From JAYUJH01 sp043765375 (GTDB lineage: Bacteria; Pseudomonadota; Alphaproteobacteria; Rickettsiales; UBA998), in NCBI GenBank assembly GCA_043765375.1, contig JAYUJH010000008.1, positions 61,367 to 125,366 of the forward strand: DNA of 64,000 bases. The letters run 5' to 3'. Each line of letters starts with the position of its first letter. Position 1 is the first letter of the stretch. Positions 8,317-16,540 of this stretch are shown piece after piece. A program made the translations under genes and the position numbers. The notes under the pieces are model-generated. The model was not told where the DNA came from and made no database searches. It was given only the letters and a program-made list of their open reading frames with translations.

Positions 8317-9105
8317 ATGGATAGCATTCAAATAACCCAAGGTAATTGCATCAAAATAATGCAAGAATTAATTGTTCAAAATACAACCGCCCAAAACACA
8401 ATTGGTTGTGCAGATATGATTTTTGCTGACCCACCATATTTTCTTTCAAACGGAGGGATTTCATGCAAAAGTGGTAAGCAAGTAAGCGTTGATAAAGGCT
8501 CATGGGATAAGTCACTGGGAGCTGAACAAAACCATGAGTTTAACTTAGAATGGCTTTCTTTATGCCAACAATTATTAAAACCAAATGGAACAATTTGGGT
8601 TTCTGGCACTTCACATGTGATTTTTTCAATAGGTTATGCAATGCAACAATTAGGCTTTAAGTTGCTAAATGATATTATATGGGAGAAGCCAAACCCACCT
8701 CCCAATCTCGCTTGTCGCAACTTCACGCACGCAACTGAAACTGTGTTATGGGCAGCAAAAAATGCAAAATCCAAACATTATTTTAATTATAGTTTAATGA
8801 AAAAATATAATGCCGATAAACAGATGAAATCCGTTTGGAGATTTACTGCTCCCAAGCCATCAGAGAAAATATTTGGCAAGCACCCAACCCAAAAACCATT
8901 AGAGCTGCTAAGGCGTTGCATTGAGGCATCAACTAATGAGGGAGATTTAATATTTGATCCGTTTATGGGAAGCGGAACAACAGGAGTTGCAGCCATTGAG
9001 TTGCAGCGTAAGTTTCATGGAACAGAACTAGAAATAGAGTTTATTAATTTAGCAAAATTGCGCATAAATGATGCTTTTGAAAGAAAAAAAGGAATGATGC
9101 TGTGA
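8317..9105 (+). CDS. Beta-class DNA adenine/N4-cytosine methyltransferase
   Basis: The 262-aa protein carries the catalytic motif IV ADPPYFLSNGGIS near the N terminus and the AdoMet-binding motif FDPFMGSGTTG near the C terminus. This order defines the beta class. KHPTQKPLELL before the AdoMet motif is also characteristic. The sequence DPPYFLSNGGIS...VSVDKGSWDK recalls the DpnA group of GATC methylases, from memory only. I place the start at the ATG at 8317, one base after the tolA stop, because the longer in-frame reading from 8260 would lie inside tolA. A short nuclease-like gene overlaps the end by four bases, so the pair resembles a type II restriction-modification cassette. Base composition is visibly more AT-rich than tolA. 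Confidence 0.9.
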   Translation: MDSIQITQGNCIKIMQELIVQNTTAQNTIGCADMIFADPPYFLSNGGISCKSGKQVSVDKGSWDKSLGAEQNHEFNLEWLSLCQQLLKPNGTIWVSGTSHVIFSIGYAMQQLGFKLLNDIIWEKPNPPPNLACRNFTHATETVLWAAKNAKSKHYFNYSLMKKYNADKQMKSVWRFTAPKPSEKIFGKHPTQKPLELLRRCIEASTNEGDLIFDPFMGSGTTGVAAIELQRKFHGTELEIEFINLAKLRINDAFERKKGMML

Positions 9106-9536
9106 AAAAAGGAGGGGTTGGCGGTGCAAATACTAAAACAGGATTGGATTATGAAGAAAAAGTTTGTTTTCGCAAATTGTTATTATCCAGCCATGGTTAT
9201 GAAATAAAACAAAATGAACAAGCTGGTGAAAGCGTATTCTATAATGATAAATTAGTTGCTAGGTTGTTTTTAGAAAACAAAACATTATTTATTATTGAAA
9301 TTAAGTTTCAAAATGGCACTGGTTCAACCGACGAAAAATTGCAAACTTGTGATTTTAAGCGTAAGCAATATGTTAAATTAGTGCATCAAATCGGCTTGAA
9401 AGTTGAATATGTTTATGTGTTGAATGATTGGTTTAAGCAACTAAAATATAAAGATGTGCTAGATTATATTCATCAAGTAGGTTGTCATTATAAGTTTAAT
9501 GAATTACCACTAGCATGGCTAGGGTTACCTGAATAA
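9102..9536 (+). CDS. Short PD-(D/E)XK-type nuclease, putative restriction partner
   Basis: The 144-aa protein starts at a GTG overlapping the methyltransferase stop (GTGA). The segment LFIIEIKFQNGTGSTDEKLQ has the form of the E-x-K half of a PD-(D/E)XK active site, followed by CDFKRKQYVKL and VEYVYVLNDWF. An N-terminal GGANTKTGLDYE may bind DNA. The acidic residue expected 10-20 positions before EIK is not obvious. The stretch between VFYNDKLVARLF and ENKTLFIIEIK seems short, so an internal in-frame deletion and loss of activity are possible. The gene neighbour makes a role as the restriction half of an R-M system likely, but target and activity are unknown. Confidence 0.65.
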   Translation: MKKGGVGGANTKTGLDYEEKVCFRKLLLSSHGYEIKQNEQAGESVFYNDKLVARLFLENKTLFIIEIKFQNGTGSTDEKLQTCDFKRKQYVKLVHQIGLKVEYVYVLNDWFKQLKYKDVLDYIHQVGCHYKFNELPLAWLGLPE

Positions 9537-9563
9537 TGTTCATTAACTTCAAGGAGAAACAAA

Positions 9564-10127
9564 ATGGGAATATTACCAGATAAATGGATTAGGGAACAAG
9601 CGCAGCAACATGGCATGATTGAGCCATTTGTGGAGAAATTGCAACGTGAAAATGTCATTTCATACGGGCTTTCATCTTATGGTTATGATGCACGGGTTGC
9701 GGACGAGTTCAAGATATTCACCAATGTGGATTCCGCTATAGTTGACCCGAAAAACTTCTCTGATGAAGGATTTGTTGACCGCAAAACTCCCATATGCACC
9801 ATTCCCCCCAACAGCTTTGCGCTTGCCCGCACCGTGGAATATTTTCGCATTCCCCGTGATGTGCTGGTGATTTGTGTGGGTAAATCCACCTATGCAAGGT
9901 GCGGAATAATCGTTAATGTTACCCCACTTGAACCCGAATGGGAGGGGCATGTGACATTAGAGTTTTCCAACACAACTCCCTTGCCTGCCCGTATTTATGC
10001 AAATGAAGGGGCGTGTCAATTTTTGTTCCTAAAGGCACATGAGGAGTGCGAGGTTTCATATGGCGAACGAGCAGGAAAATACCAAGGGCAGCGGGGCGTT
10101 ACGTTACCACGAATTGAAGGGAAATGA
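9564..10127 (+). CDS. dcd: dCTP deaminase
   Basis: The 187-aa protein converts dCTP to dUTP, feeding dTMP synthesis. The substrate loop GLSSYGYDARV is near residue 35, and the active-site region GKSTYARCGIIVNVTPLEPEWEGHVTL includes the catalytic Glu of the WEGHVTLE strand. The C-terminal AGKYQGQRGVTLPR closes the trimer active site. Length and motifs match Dcd rather than dUTPase. An AAGGAG Shine-Dalgarno at 9550-9555 supports the ATG at 9564. It lies between the R-M-like cassette and the Panacea pair and is not cotranscribed with an obvious metabolic partner. Confidence 0.95.
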   Translation: MGILPDKWIREQAQQHGMIEPFVEKLQRENVISYGLSSYGYDARVADEFKIFTNVDSAIVDPKNFSDEGFVDRKTPICTIPPNSFALARTVEYFRIPRDVLVICVGKSTYARCGIIVNVTPLEPEWEGHVTLEFSNTTPLPARIYANEGACQFLFLKAHEECEVSYGERAGKYQGQRGVTLPRIEGK

Positions 10128-10185
10128 CCTTGCACTAATCGTATATATTCATTATATAATTGTAATAAATTGATTATATTTATGT

Positions 10186-10191
10186 TATAAT
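10186..10191 (+). promoter_or_regulatory. Candidate -10 box before the Panacea cassette
   Basis: A perfect TATAAT sits 24 bases before the chosen ATG at 10216, in a very AT-rich spacer after dcd. A -35 element at standard spacing is not clear, with TTGTAA at 10160 the best candidate at 20 bases. This would give the antitoxin-toxin-like pair its own promoter. In DNA this AT-rich the match may be chance. Confidence 0.3.
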
Positions 10192-10215
10192 TCAGTGAAT
10201 AAAGAGGTTTTGGCT

Positions 10216-10845
10216 ATGACTGATGAAACTCAAATAAACACTCAAACAATTAACACTTCGGAAATGCAAACATACCCAGCAAGCGCCGTTGTGAATTATA
10301 TGTTGGATAACGCTGAAAAATATGGAGTTATTATTACTCCAATGAAATTGCAAAAATTGCTATATTTCGCTAATGGCTGGTCGTGGGCTTTTTATAACAA
10401 ACCCTTAATTAGCGACGAATGCCACGCATGGCAATATGGTCCAGTTTATCCTAGTGTTTATAACGCATATAAAAGTTTTGGCAGAAATGAAATTTTTAGC
10501 GAAAAAGGTAGTAAAATGCATGATTGTGGCAATACTATTGGCAATTTGGTGACAATAGTAAATTCATTTGATGATGTAGATGAAGGCTATTCGGAGCAAA
10601 AAACTTCCGATGATTATAGTTATCAAACAATTCAAGATGACGTTGCAAAAAATCTGATTATTAATATCTTGAAAAGCTATGGTAAAGCGGGAGGAGTTGC
10701 GCTTTCTGAGTGGACGCATGTTGGTTCATCTGATAACCCATGGTTAATTGCTAGAAACAAAGGGGGTTCTAGTAGATTGAAAATTCAGGATAAAGACATC
10801 AAAGAATATTTTTCTCGCATAAAAAAACAAGGAACTTTAAAATAA
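10216..10845 (+). CDS. Panacea-domain (DUF4065/SocA-like) protein, putative antitoxin
   Basis: The protein has 209 aa from the ATG at 10216, chosen over the upstream GTG at 10195 because GAGG lies 8 bases before it. After a hydrophilic leader, ASAVVNYMLDNAE, ITPMKLQKLLYFANGWSWAF and HAWQYGPVYPSVYNAYKSFG are the hallmark of the Panacea domain. That domain occurs in the Caulobacter SocA antitoxin and in PanA antitoxins, which pair with many unrelated toxins. The C-terminal LSEWTHVGSSDNPW also fits (the family often has a loop W-T-H-x..xPW). The stop TAA overlaps the next ATG by one base. Family known, partner specificity inferred. Confidence 0.8.
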   Translation: MTDETQINTQTINTSEMQTYPASAVVNYMLDNAEKYGVIITPMKLQKLLYFANGWSWAFYNKPLISDECHAWQYGPVYPSVYNAYKSFGRNEIFSEKGSKMHDCGNTIGNLVTIVNSFDDVDEGYSEQKTSDDYSYQTIQDDVAKNLIINILKSYGKAGGVALSEWTHVGSSDNPWLIARNKGGSSRLKIQDKDIKEYFSRIKKQGTLK

Positions 10846-11423
10846 TGAATCAAATTGAAACTCCAGACGAATTGCCGACTAGCCCAACAATAAGTAATAC
10901 GGAAGAAAAAGGCGAAATACCTGATCTTATTAAGAAAGAAGCTTACAGAGTAATGTATAATAAATGGGTAGTATTTGTTATTTTGTGTATAATAACGGGA
11001 ATTATTTTTTCGTTTCCTTGGATATACGAAAATTGCATTTTTCGCATAGAAGGTTTGCAAAAACTGCAGACTATGACAGACGAAAAATTTTCCGCTTCAT
11101 TTTTATTGAGCATATATTTATTTGGTAAAACCTTTGGGTTTTTATTTTTATTTTCTCTATTTATATATGTAGCTAAAATATTTGATAATCTGCGCCGCTT
11201 AGAGATTATATATCGTGACAAGGCATTGGCGTTCAGAAATATATCAATATTATATTACGACGCACAAGTAGCAGAAGTTGAAAAATATTATGATTTTGTA
11301 TTTGAGCCAACCTTGCAGCAAGCAGAAAAGCAAAAACCTATGGAACAACGTAATAATCAGCATCTTGGTGATGCACTTGCATCATTGATAGAAAAAATAA
11401 CCGAACTATTGAAGAAAAAATAA
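10845..11423 (+). CDS. Two-TM membrane protein, putative partner (toxin) of the Panacea protein
   Basis: The 192-aa protein is not recognisable by motif. It has a 40-residue hydrophilic N terminus, membrane helices at about residues 42-60 (VVFVILCIITGIIFSFPWIY) and 84-112 (ASFLLSIYLFGKTFGFLFLF onward), and a hydrophilic C-terminal half that is likely helical, ending in LASLIEKITELLKKK. It overlaps the Panacea gene (TAATG), so the two are translationally coupled. Small membrane proteins are one class of toxin paired with Panacea antitoxins, which is the basis for the suggestion. Composition is strongly AT-rich compared with murA downstream. An alternative is an unrelated inner-membrane protein that merely shares the operon. 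Confidence 0.6.
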   Translation: MNQIETPDELPTSPTISNTEEKGEIPDLIKKEAYRVMYNKWVVFVILCIITGIIFSFPWIYENCIFRIEGLQKLQTMTDEKFSASFLLSIYLFGKTFGFLFLFSLFIYVAKIFDNLRRLEIIYRDKALAFRNISILYYDAQVAEVEKYYDFVFEPTLQQAEKQKPMEQRNNQHLGDALASLIEKITELLKKK

Positions 11424-11438
11424 CCACGGAAACTAATA

Positions 11439-12752
11439 ATGGATAAAATACGGATAATTGGGGGCAAACCCCTAAATGGTGAGATTCGCATAAGCGGGGC
11501 GAAAAATGCTGCACTGCCGCTGATGTGCGCTGCACTTCTGACTGAGGAAACTCTCACCCTTAGCAATATGCCATATCTCGCTGATATCGTCACCATGTCG
11601 CAATTATTGATGCAACACGGCATCAACTTCAACATGACTGATGCGCACGAGATGCAACAATTTGGCGACATCACGTTAGGGCGCACCGTGATGCTTGATG
11701 GTGGCAACATCACCAGCTTCACCGCACCATATGAAATTGTGCGCAAAATGCGGGCTTCAGTGCTGGTGTTAGGGCCTTTGCTTGCTCGGTTCGGTGAGGC
11801 TCGGGTATCACTCCCAGGGGGGTGCGCTATTGGCACTCGTCCGATTGATTTGCATTTATCCGCCCTTGAGCAAATGGGCGCAGAAATTGAGCTTGAACAA
11901 GGTTATATCGTTGCAACCGCACCCAAGGGATTGCGGGGAGCTGATATTATATTTGACAAAGTCTCCGTCGGTGCTACCGAAAATATCATGATGGCAGCAA
12001 GCCTTGCACATGGCACAACTCGGTTATATAACGCTGCATGTGAGCCTGAGATTGTTGACCTCGCCAAATGTTTGAATGCAATGGGGGCGGATATAAGCGG
12101 GGAAGGCACTTCCACCATCATCATTAACGGCAAACCAAAACTTCACGCTGCTTTCCACAGCGTCATGGCGGATAGGATTGAAGCGGGAACATTTGTTGCC
12201 TGCGTTGCCCTCGCTGGTGGGGAAATATTGCTCAAAGCCGCCCCGATTGAGGCAATGAAGCCGATGATTGAGATATGTCAAAAAGCGGGGGTGATTTTCA
12301 CCGAGCATAAAGCGGGTGAGTTGCGAGTGAGAAGCAATCGCAAGCTACAAGCTGTTGACATCACCACTGCTCCGCACCCTGCCTTCCCAACAGATATGCA
12401 AGCTCAATTAATGGCGATGATGACCATGGCAATAGGGGCGAATGGCGGGCATGGAACTTCCATCATCACTGAGACAATCTTTGAAAATCGCTTTATGCAC
12501 GTCCCTGAATTGCTGCGCATGGGGGCGGATATCAGCCTCAAAGGGCAATCTGCGATTATCAAAGGGGTGGAGCGTCTGCATGGTGCGAATGTGATGGCAA
12601 CAGATTTGCGAGCATCTGTTTCATTAGCGATTGCCGCACTCGCCACGCCCGAGGAAACCGTGATACACCGCATTTATCATCTGGATCGTGGTTATGAATA
12701 TCTGGAAGCAAAACTCTCAGCCTGCGGTGCGGATATTATGCGGGTGAAGTGA
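11439..12752 (+). CDS. murA: UDP-N-acetylglucosamine 1-carboxyvinyltransferase
   Basis: MurA transfers enolpyruvate to UDP-GlcNAc, the first committed step of peptidoglycan synthesis and the target of fosfomycin. The 437-aa length is normal. The N terminus IIGGKPLNGEIRISGAKNAALP and the loop LPGGCAIGTRPIDLH, carrying the catalytic Cys near residue 127, are diagnostic. Because the Cys is present (not Asp), fosfomycin sensitivity at this site would be expected. The remainder (ISVGATENIMMAA-like VSVGATENIMMAASLA and PHPAFPTDMQAQ) is intact. The gene sits between two AT-rich accessory genes; the stop overlaps the next start. Confidence 0.96.
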   Translation: MDKIRIIGGKPLNGEIRISGAKNAALPLMCAALLTEETLTLSNMPYLADIVTMSQLLMQHGINFNMTDAHEMQQFGDITLGRTVMLDGGNITSFTAPYEIVRKMRASVLVLGPLLARFGEARVSLPGGCAIGTRPIDLHLSALEQMGAEIELEQGYIVATAPKGLRGADIIFDKVSVGATENIMMAASLAHGTTRLYNAACEPEIVDLAKCLNAMGADISGEGTSTIIINGKPKLHAAFHSVMADRIEAGTFVACVALAGGEILLKAAPIEAMKPMIEICQKAGVIFTEHKAGELRVRSNRKLQAVDITTAPHPAFPTDMQAQLMAMMTMAIGANGGHGTSIITETIFENRFMHVPELLRMGADISLKGQSAIIKGVERLHGANVMATDLRASVSLAIAALATPEETVIHRIYHLDRGYEYLEAKLSACGADIMRVK

Positions 12753-13675
12753 TGGATTTAGTCAAAAAAATTAAAAATAATAAATTGTTTCTAATTGGAT
12801 TAACACTAACCTTTTTATGGCTTGCTATGTTTTGCGTGCTTTCAGGATTAAATCCACTTGGAATATTAGATGGTAGATTTGATACATTTCATAAACTAGA
12901 CTTAAATGCTAAGGGTGATTTTTTAGCAGGATTATTCGCCCCCGTTGCATTTTTATGGTTAATTATTGGCTCTTTTCAACAGCAACAAGAAATTACAAAT
13001 CAACTTAAAGAAATGCAGTTGCAACGTGAAGAAACGAAGCAAATGGTGAAAGCACAAAACGAGCAAGCAAAATCAATTGAAGCCAACACCAACCACGCCG
13101 CTATGCAGACTTTTTTAATTTTAGAAAAATCATTGAATGAAGGATTGAAATGGAACTTGAAAAACTTTCTTATGAATTATCACTATTCTCTTCAAACAGA
13201 AAATTTAGTGGAAAAAAAAGATAATTTGTTTTTAATTATTAATGCAGTCAGAATTTCACTGAATGGAAAAACACAACAAGAAATACAAAATTCAAGAAAT
13301 GACGTTATTCAAATAACCGAAAAACATATAGATTTTTATCAAACTTATAAAAATAAAAAAATCGTTTCAAGTGCAATTAATTCATATTTCCAAACATTTG
13401 AAATGTTAATTGCGGAAGCTGAAAAAATTGATACGTTATTAAATGAATATTACTATAATAAATTTATTGATGACAAAGCAGACGAACTTTCAAATACGGC
13501 ATTAAGGAAAATGCTTTATCCTCCTGATAAAGCTAAGAAACATTACAAATTTGAATATTTTCATAAAAACTCACCAGCGGGCGAACTCTATAATTTATTC
13601 AAAGATATTATTGCAGAAGTTGAAGAACATAACAAAGCAGTTGAAGAACATAACAAAGCAACCGCAACCACCTAA
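12752..13675 (+). CDS. Two-TM coiled-coil protein, putative AbiC-like abortive infection protein
   Basis: The protein has 307 aa from the ATG at 12752 (a GTG at 12749 is equally possible); it shares bases with the murA stop. Two N-terminal membrane helices are seen (LFLIGLTLTFLWLAMFCVLS and GDFLAGLFAPVAFLWLIIGS). A coiled coil follows (QQQQEITNQLKEMQLQREET, EQAKSIEANTN), then a long helical cytoplasmic region rich in Lys, Asn and Glu, ending in two copies of VEEHNKA. This layout (short helix, GDFxxGxxxPV second helix, coiled coil, helical tail) is that of proteins annotated as putative phage abortive infection proteins. No catalytic motif is visible, so the call is by architecture only. The gene is much more AT-rich than murA and murC on either side. 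Confidence 0.45.
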   Translation: MDLVKKIKNNKLFLIGLTLTFLWLAMFCVLSGLNPLGILDGRFDTFHKLDLNAKGDFLAGLFAPVAFLWLIIGSFQQQQEITNQLKEMQLQREETKQMVKAQNEQAKSIEANTNHAAMQTFLILEKSLNEGLKWNLKNFLMNYHYSLQTENLVEKKDNLFLIINAVRISLNGKTQQEIQNSRNDVIQITEKHIDFYQTYKNKKIVSSAINSYFQTFEMLIAEAEKIDTLLNEYYYNKFIDDKADELSNTALRKMLYPPDKAKKHYKFEYFHKNSPAGELYNLFKDIIAEVEEHNKAVEEHNKATATT

Positions 13676-13755
13676 AAAAAACCGCTATACTTATGCGCTA
13701 TTTTGCATTATCAATTATGCAACAAATATTTGCGATAATTTAAGGCGTATAAAAT

Positions 13756-15258
13756 ATGATAACATTACCCATCTCCAGCAACAACAGCAATCAATCGCTT
13801 AAAAAATTACCGTTAGCGCATACATTGCCGTTGAATGTGGGCTTGATTCATATTGTAGGAATTGGCGGAATTGGTATGAGTGGCATCGCTGAAATATTGC
13901 ATAATCTTGGCTATAAAGTGCAAGGAACGGATATCGCCGAAAACGCCAACATCACACGGCTGCGCACCCAAGGAATTAACGTCACCATCGGGCATGACGC
14001 CAGCAACATTGATGGTGCAGCGGTGCTAGTGATTTCCTCCGCCGTCAAAGCAGGCAATGCGGAAGTGGATAGCGCACGGTTGCGCCATATTCCCGTGGTG
14101 AATCGGGCGGACATGTTGGCGGAATTAATGCGCCTCAAAATGGCAGTAGCAATTGCAGGAACACATGGCAAAACTACCACCACCTCACTCACCGCAGCAT
14201 TATTGGAGGCAGGGGGGCTAGAGCCTACCATCATTAATGGCGGAATTATCAACGCCCTTGGCACCAATGCAAAAGTCGGCAAAGGCGAATGGATGGTGGT
14301 GGAAGCCGATGAATCTGACGGCACATTCACCAAAATCCCCGCAACAATCGCCGTTATAACTAATATTGACCCTGAACATTTGGATTATTACGGCTCGTTT
14401 GAAGCATTAAAATCCGCCTTTCAACAATTTGTCGCCAATATTCCGTTTTATGGCTTTGCAGTTATGTGTGTGGATCACCCCGTGGTGCAGGAATTAGTCG
14501 GCAAAATCCATGATCGGCGAGTGGTGACTTATGGCTATGCAAGCCAAGCGGATATTCGCCCCGTGGATATTGCGTTTAGCGAGGCGGGGCAAACTTTCAG
14601 CATAGAGTTTTCAGAGCGCATTGCGGGAATAAAAACGCTTGAAACTGGGTTCATATTGCCAATGCACGGCGAACATAATTTAAGCAATGCTTGCGCTGCA
14701 ATTGCCGTCGCACGGGAGTTGGGGATTGATATGGCAACCATTAAAAGCGGGCTACAAGGTTTTAGTGGTGTGAAGCGTCGGTTCACCAAAACAGGGGTGG
14801 TTAATGGCGTAACTATCATTGATGATTATGGGCATCACCCCGTTGAAATCGCTGCCACCTTGAAAAGTGCAAGGCAAGCAGCAGGTTCGGGCAAAGTTAT
14901 CGCCGTAATCCAGCCGCATCGTTTCACTCGGGTTCGGGATTTATTCAATGAGTTTTGCAAATGCGCCACGCAAGCTGATGTTGTGTTTATCTCAGAAATA
15001 TATACAGCAGGTGAGCAACAAATTGACGGCATAAACCGTGATGCTTTGGTGCAGGGAATGCTTACCCAAGGGCATAAATCCGTGCATGGATTTGATGGCA
15101 AACAAGACCTCGCCACCGCACTTGCGCCACATTTGCAAGCAGGCGATTATGTTATCTGTTTAGGGGCGGGCAACATCACCAATTGGGCAGCAGATTTACC
15201 CGAGGAATTAGCCTCAATAAGTGCAATTAATGCACCAAAGTTGCAACACCGAAATTAA
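13756..15258 (+). CDS. murC: UDP-N-acetylmuramate--L-alanine ligase
   Basis: MurC adds L-Ala to UDP-MurNAc, the first amino acid of the stem peptide. The 500-aa protein has the Rossmann motif GIGGIGMSGIAE near residue 37, the ATP-binding GTHGKTTTTS near residue 136, VVEADESDGTF, and the C-terminal domain motif DDYGHHPVEIAATL, all typical of MurC. An N-terminal leader of about 30 residues precedes the Rossmann motif and is slightly longer than usual. murB, ddl and ftsQ, which often follow murC, are absent; the next gene lies on the other strand. Confidence 0.96.
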   Translation: MITLPISSNNSNQSLKKLPLAHTLPLNVGLIHIVGIGGIGMSGIAEILHNLGYKVQGTDIAENANITRLRTQGINVTIGHDASNIDGAAVLVISSAVKAGNAEVDSARLRHIPVVNRADMLAELMRLKMAVAIAGTHGKTTTTSLTAALLEAGGLEPTIINGGIINALGTNAKVGKGEWMVVEADESDGTFTKIPATIAVITNIDPEHLDYYGSFEALKSAFQQFVANIPFYGFAVMCVDHPVVQELVGKIHDRRVVTYGYASQADIRPVDIAFSEAGQTFSIEFSERIAGIKTLETGFILPMHGEHNLSNACAAIAVARELGIDMATIKSGLQGFSGVKRRFTKTGVVNGVTIIDDYGHHPVEIAATLKSARQAAGSGKVIAVIQPHRFTRVRDLFNEFCKCATQADVVFISEIYTAGEQQIDGINRDALVQGMLTQGHKSVHGFDGKQDLATALAPHLQAGDYVICLGAGNITNWAADLPEELASISAINAPKLQHRN

Positions 15259-15283
15259 GCAAGGTTAGTTAAATTACGTTAAA

Positions 15284-16237
15284 TCACTCAAATATAACCT
15301 CATTTGCCATGAATCCAATCGCTTTGTTACCTATTTTATTATAAGTCAAGCAATCAAAACTAGTAGCATTTGCAAGCGCAATCCCCCGCCCATGATTATC
15401 ACTAGAACGGTTGGGATTTAGCTCCATATAATCTTGCCATGCAAACCCATCGCCAGCATCTTCAATCGTGATATAAACCCCGTCTGTCCTGCGAATTACC
15501 ACGGCGATTGCTGTTTTATACGAATATTTAGGCGATGATAACCGCTTTTCAACCTCTTCTCGCCATGTTCCCTCAGCGATTAACTCTGATTTGCGAGCAT
15601 ACCCAATATCCAAATTGCCATGTTCAATGGCGTTGATTAACAACTCTCCAATCCCGAGCAAAGCCCGATTAGGATTAGGGAAAAAATTAGCAACAAATGC
15701 CGCCAAACTTTCTGCTTGCTCCAAAGTTTTGAACGAAAACCTGCATGAATCAACCAAATTAACCGCATGTTGATGGATATTAGCACCGCTTGAGAATAAT
15801 TTCTCTTGGCGCAAATCACCAATTGCCGCCTGCAATACCGAATCCAACATTGGTTGTTGCAACGGTTTGGTGAGATAATAAAACACACCCGCTTCAACCC
15901 CTTTTTGCATTGAAGTTGTATCATGTTCATCAATCATCATGATAATTGGAATATTATTTTTACTCGCCAATTTAATATTCTTCACATTTGCGTATAAATC
16001 ATTAACCTCAATTTCGCTATCAATCAATATCACCTCAATATTATTGCGAGGATTTTTCGCCATCAACATCATTGTTTCGCAATTCACCGCCATCATCAGC
16101 TGGTGACCATGTTCCTTAGCGTGAGAATGAATGATGCTGTTGGATATTTTTGCATCGGCAACCACTAAAATATTAACTTTATTGGATAATTTATTGCTAT
16201 TAAACTCAATTATGTTTGCAATGTTTGATGAACTCAT
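15284..16237 (-). CDS. Response regulator receiver domain fused to an RsbW-like ATPase
   Basis: Residues of about 20-140 form a receiver-like domain (VNILVVADAKISNSIIHSHA, VILIDSEIEV with an Asp in the phosphoacceptor position, and YYLTKPLQQPML with the conserved Lys-Pro). Residues of about 165-317 form a GHKL ATPase of the anti-sigma-factor type: N box GELLINAIEHGNLD, G1 box DAGDGF, G2 box GRGIALANA. This fused form could be a switch kinase or sequestering protein in a general stress or motility circuit. No sigma or anti-sigma antagonist gene lies beside it. The acidic pocket residues of the receiver look sparse (VVADA), so regulation by phosphorylation is uncertain. Confidence 0.8.
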   Translation of the reverse strand: MSSSNIANIIEFNSNKLSNKVNILVVADAKISNSIIHSHAKEHGHQLMMAVNCETMMLMAKNPRNNIEVILIDSEIEVNDLYANVKNIKLASKNNIPIIMMIDEHDTTSMQKGVEAGVFYYLTKPLQQPMLDSVLQAAIGDLRQEKLFSSGANIHQHAVNLVDSCRFSFKTLEQAESLAAFVANFFPNPNRALLGIGELLINAIEHGNLDIGYARKSELIAEGTWREEVEKRLSSPKYSYKTAIAVVIRRTDGVYITIEDAGDGFAWQDYMELNPNRSSDNHGRGIALANATSFDCLTYNKIGNKAIGFMANEVIFE

Positions 16238-16540
16238 ATGATACCTTAATCTATGTTTCGTTAAACCTTAAGTTGAATTAAATCACAAAACCATCAATTA
16301 TTAGTTAATTTATATAATATTTTTTATTATAATACCCGCATTAGTTGTTTAGAGCGTGATAATTATGTCACTAAATTGCTATATCACCCGATTATTCGCA
16401 GCAAAAATCAACATAAATTGCCACATCTAAGTTGTGTTGCGGTTTGCAGCAAGCAACGCTAGAAATAAGAACGCAACATAATACACTAACATCATTTATT
16501 GTAACTCATATAAAATAAATATTCATTAACAAAAATATAA
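16238..16540. other. Intergenic region with one dispersed repeat
   Basis: This 303-base gap lies between the start of the receiver-ATPase gene and the end of thrS. It is very AT-rich and has no convincing ORF. It carries a copy of a short repeat (16441-16470, TTTGCAGCAAGCAAC followed by TAGAAAT) that also occurs at 23700-23731, and an outer inverted pair GTTGTGTTGCG (16432 area) with CGCAACATAA (16472 area). Confidence 0.6.

Noticed and set aside
13551..13802. 83-codon plus-strand frame overlapping the ends of the AbiC-like gene and murC
   Set aside because: Shadow reading through the repeated VEEHNKA coding units; no start signal.
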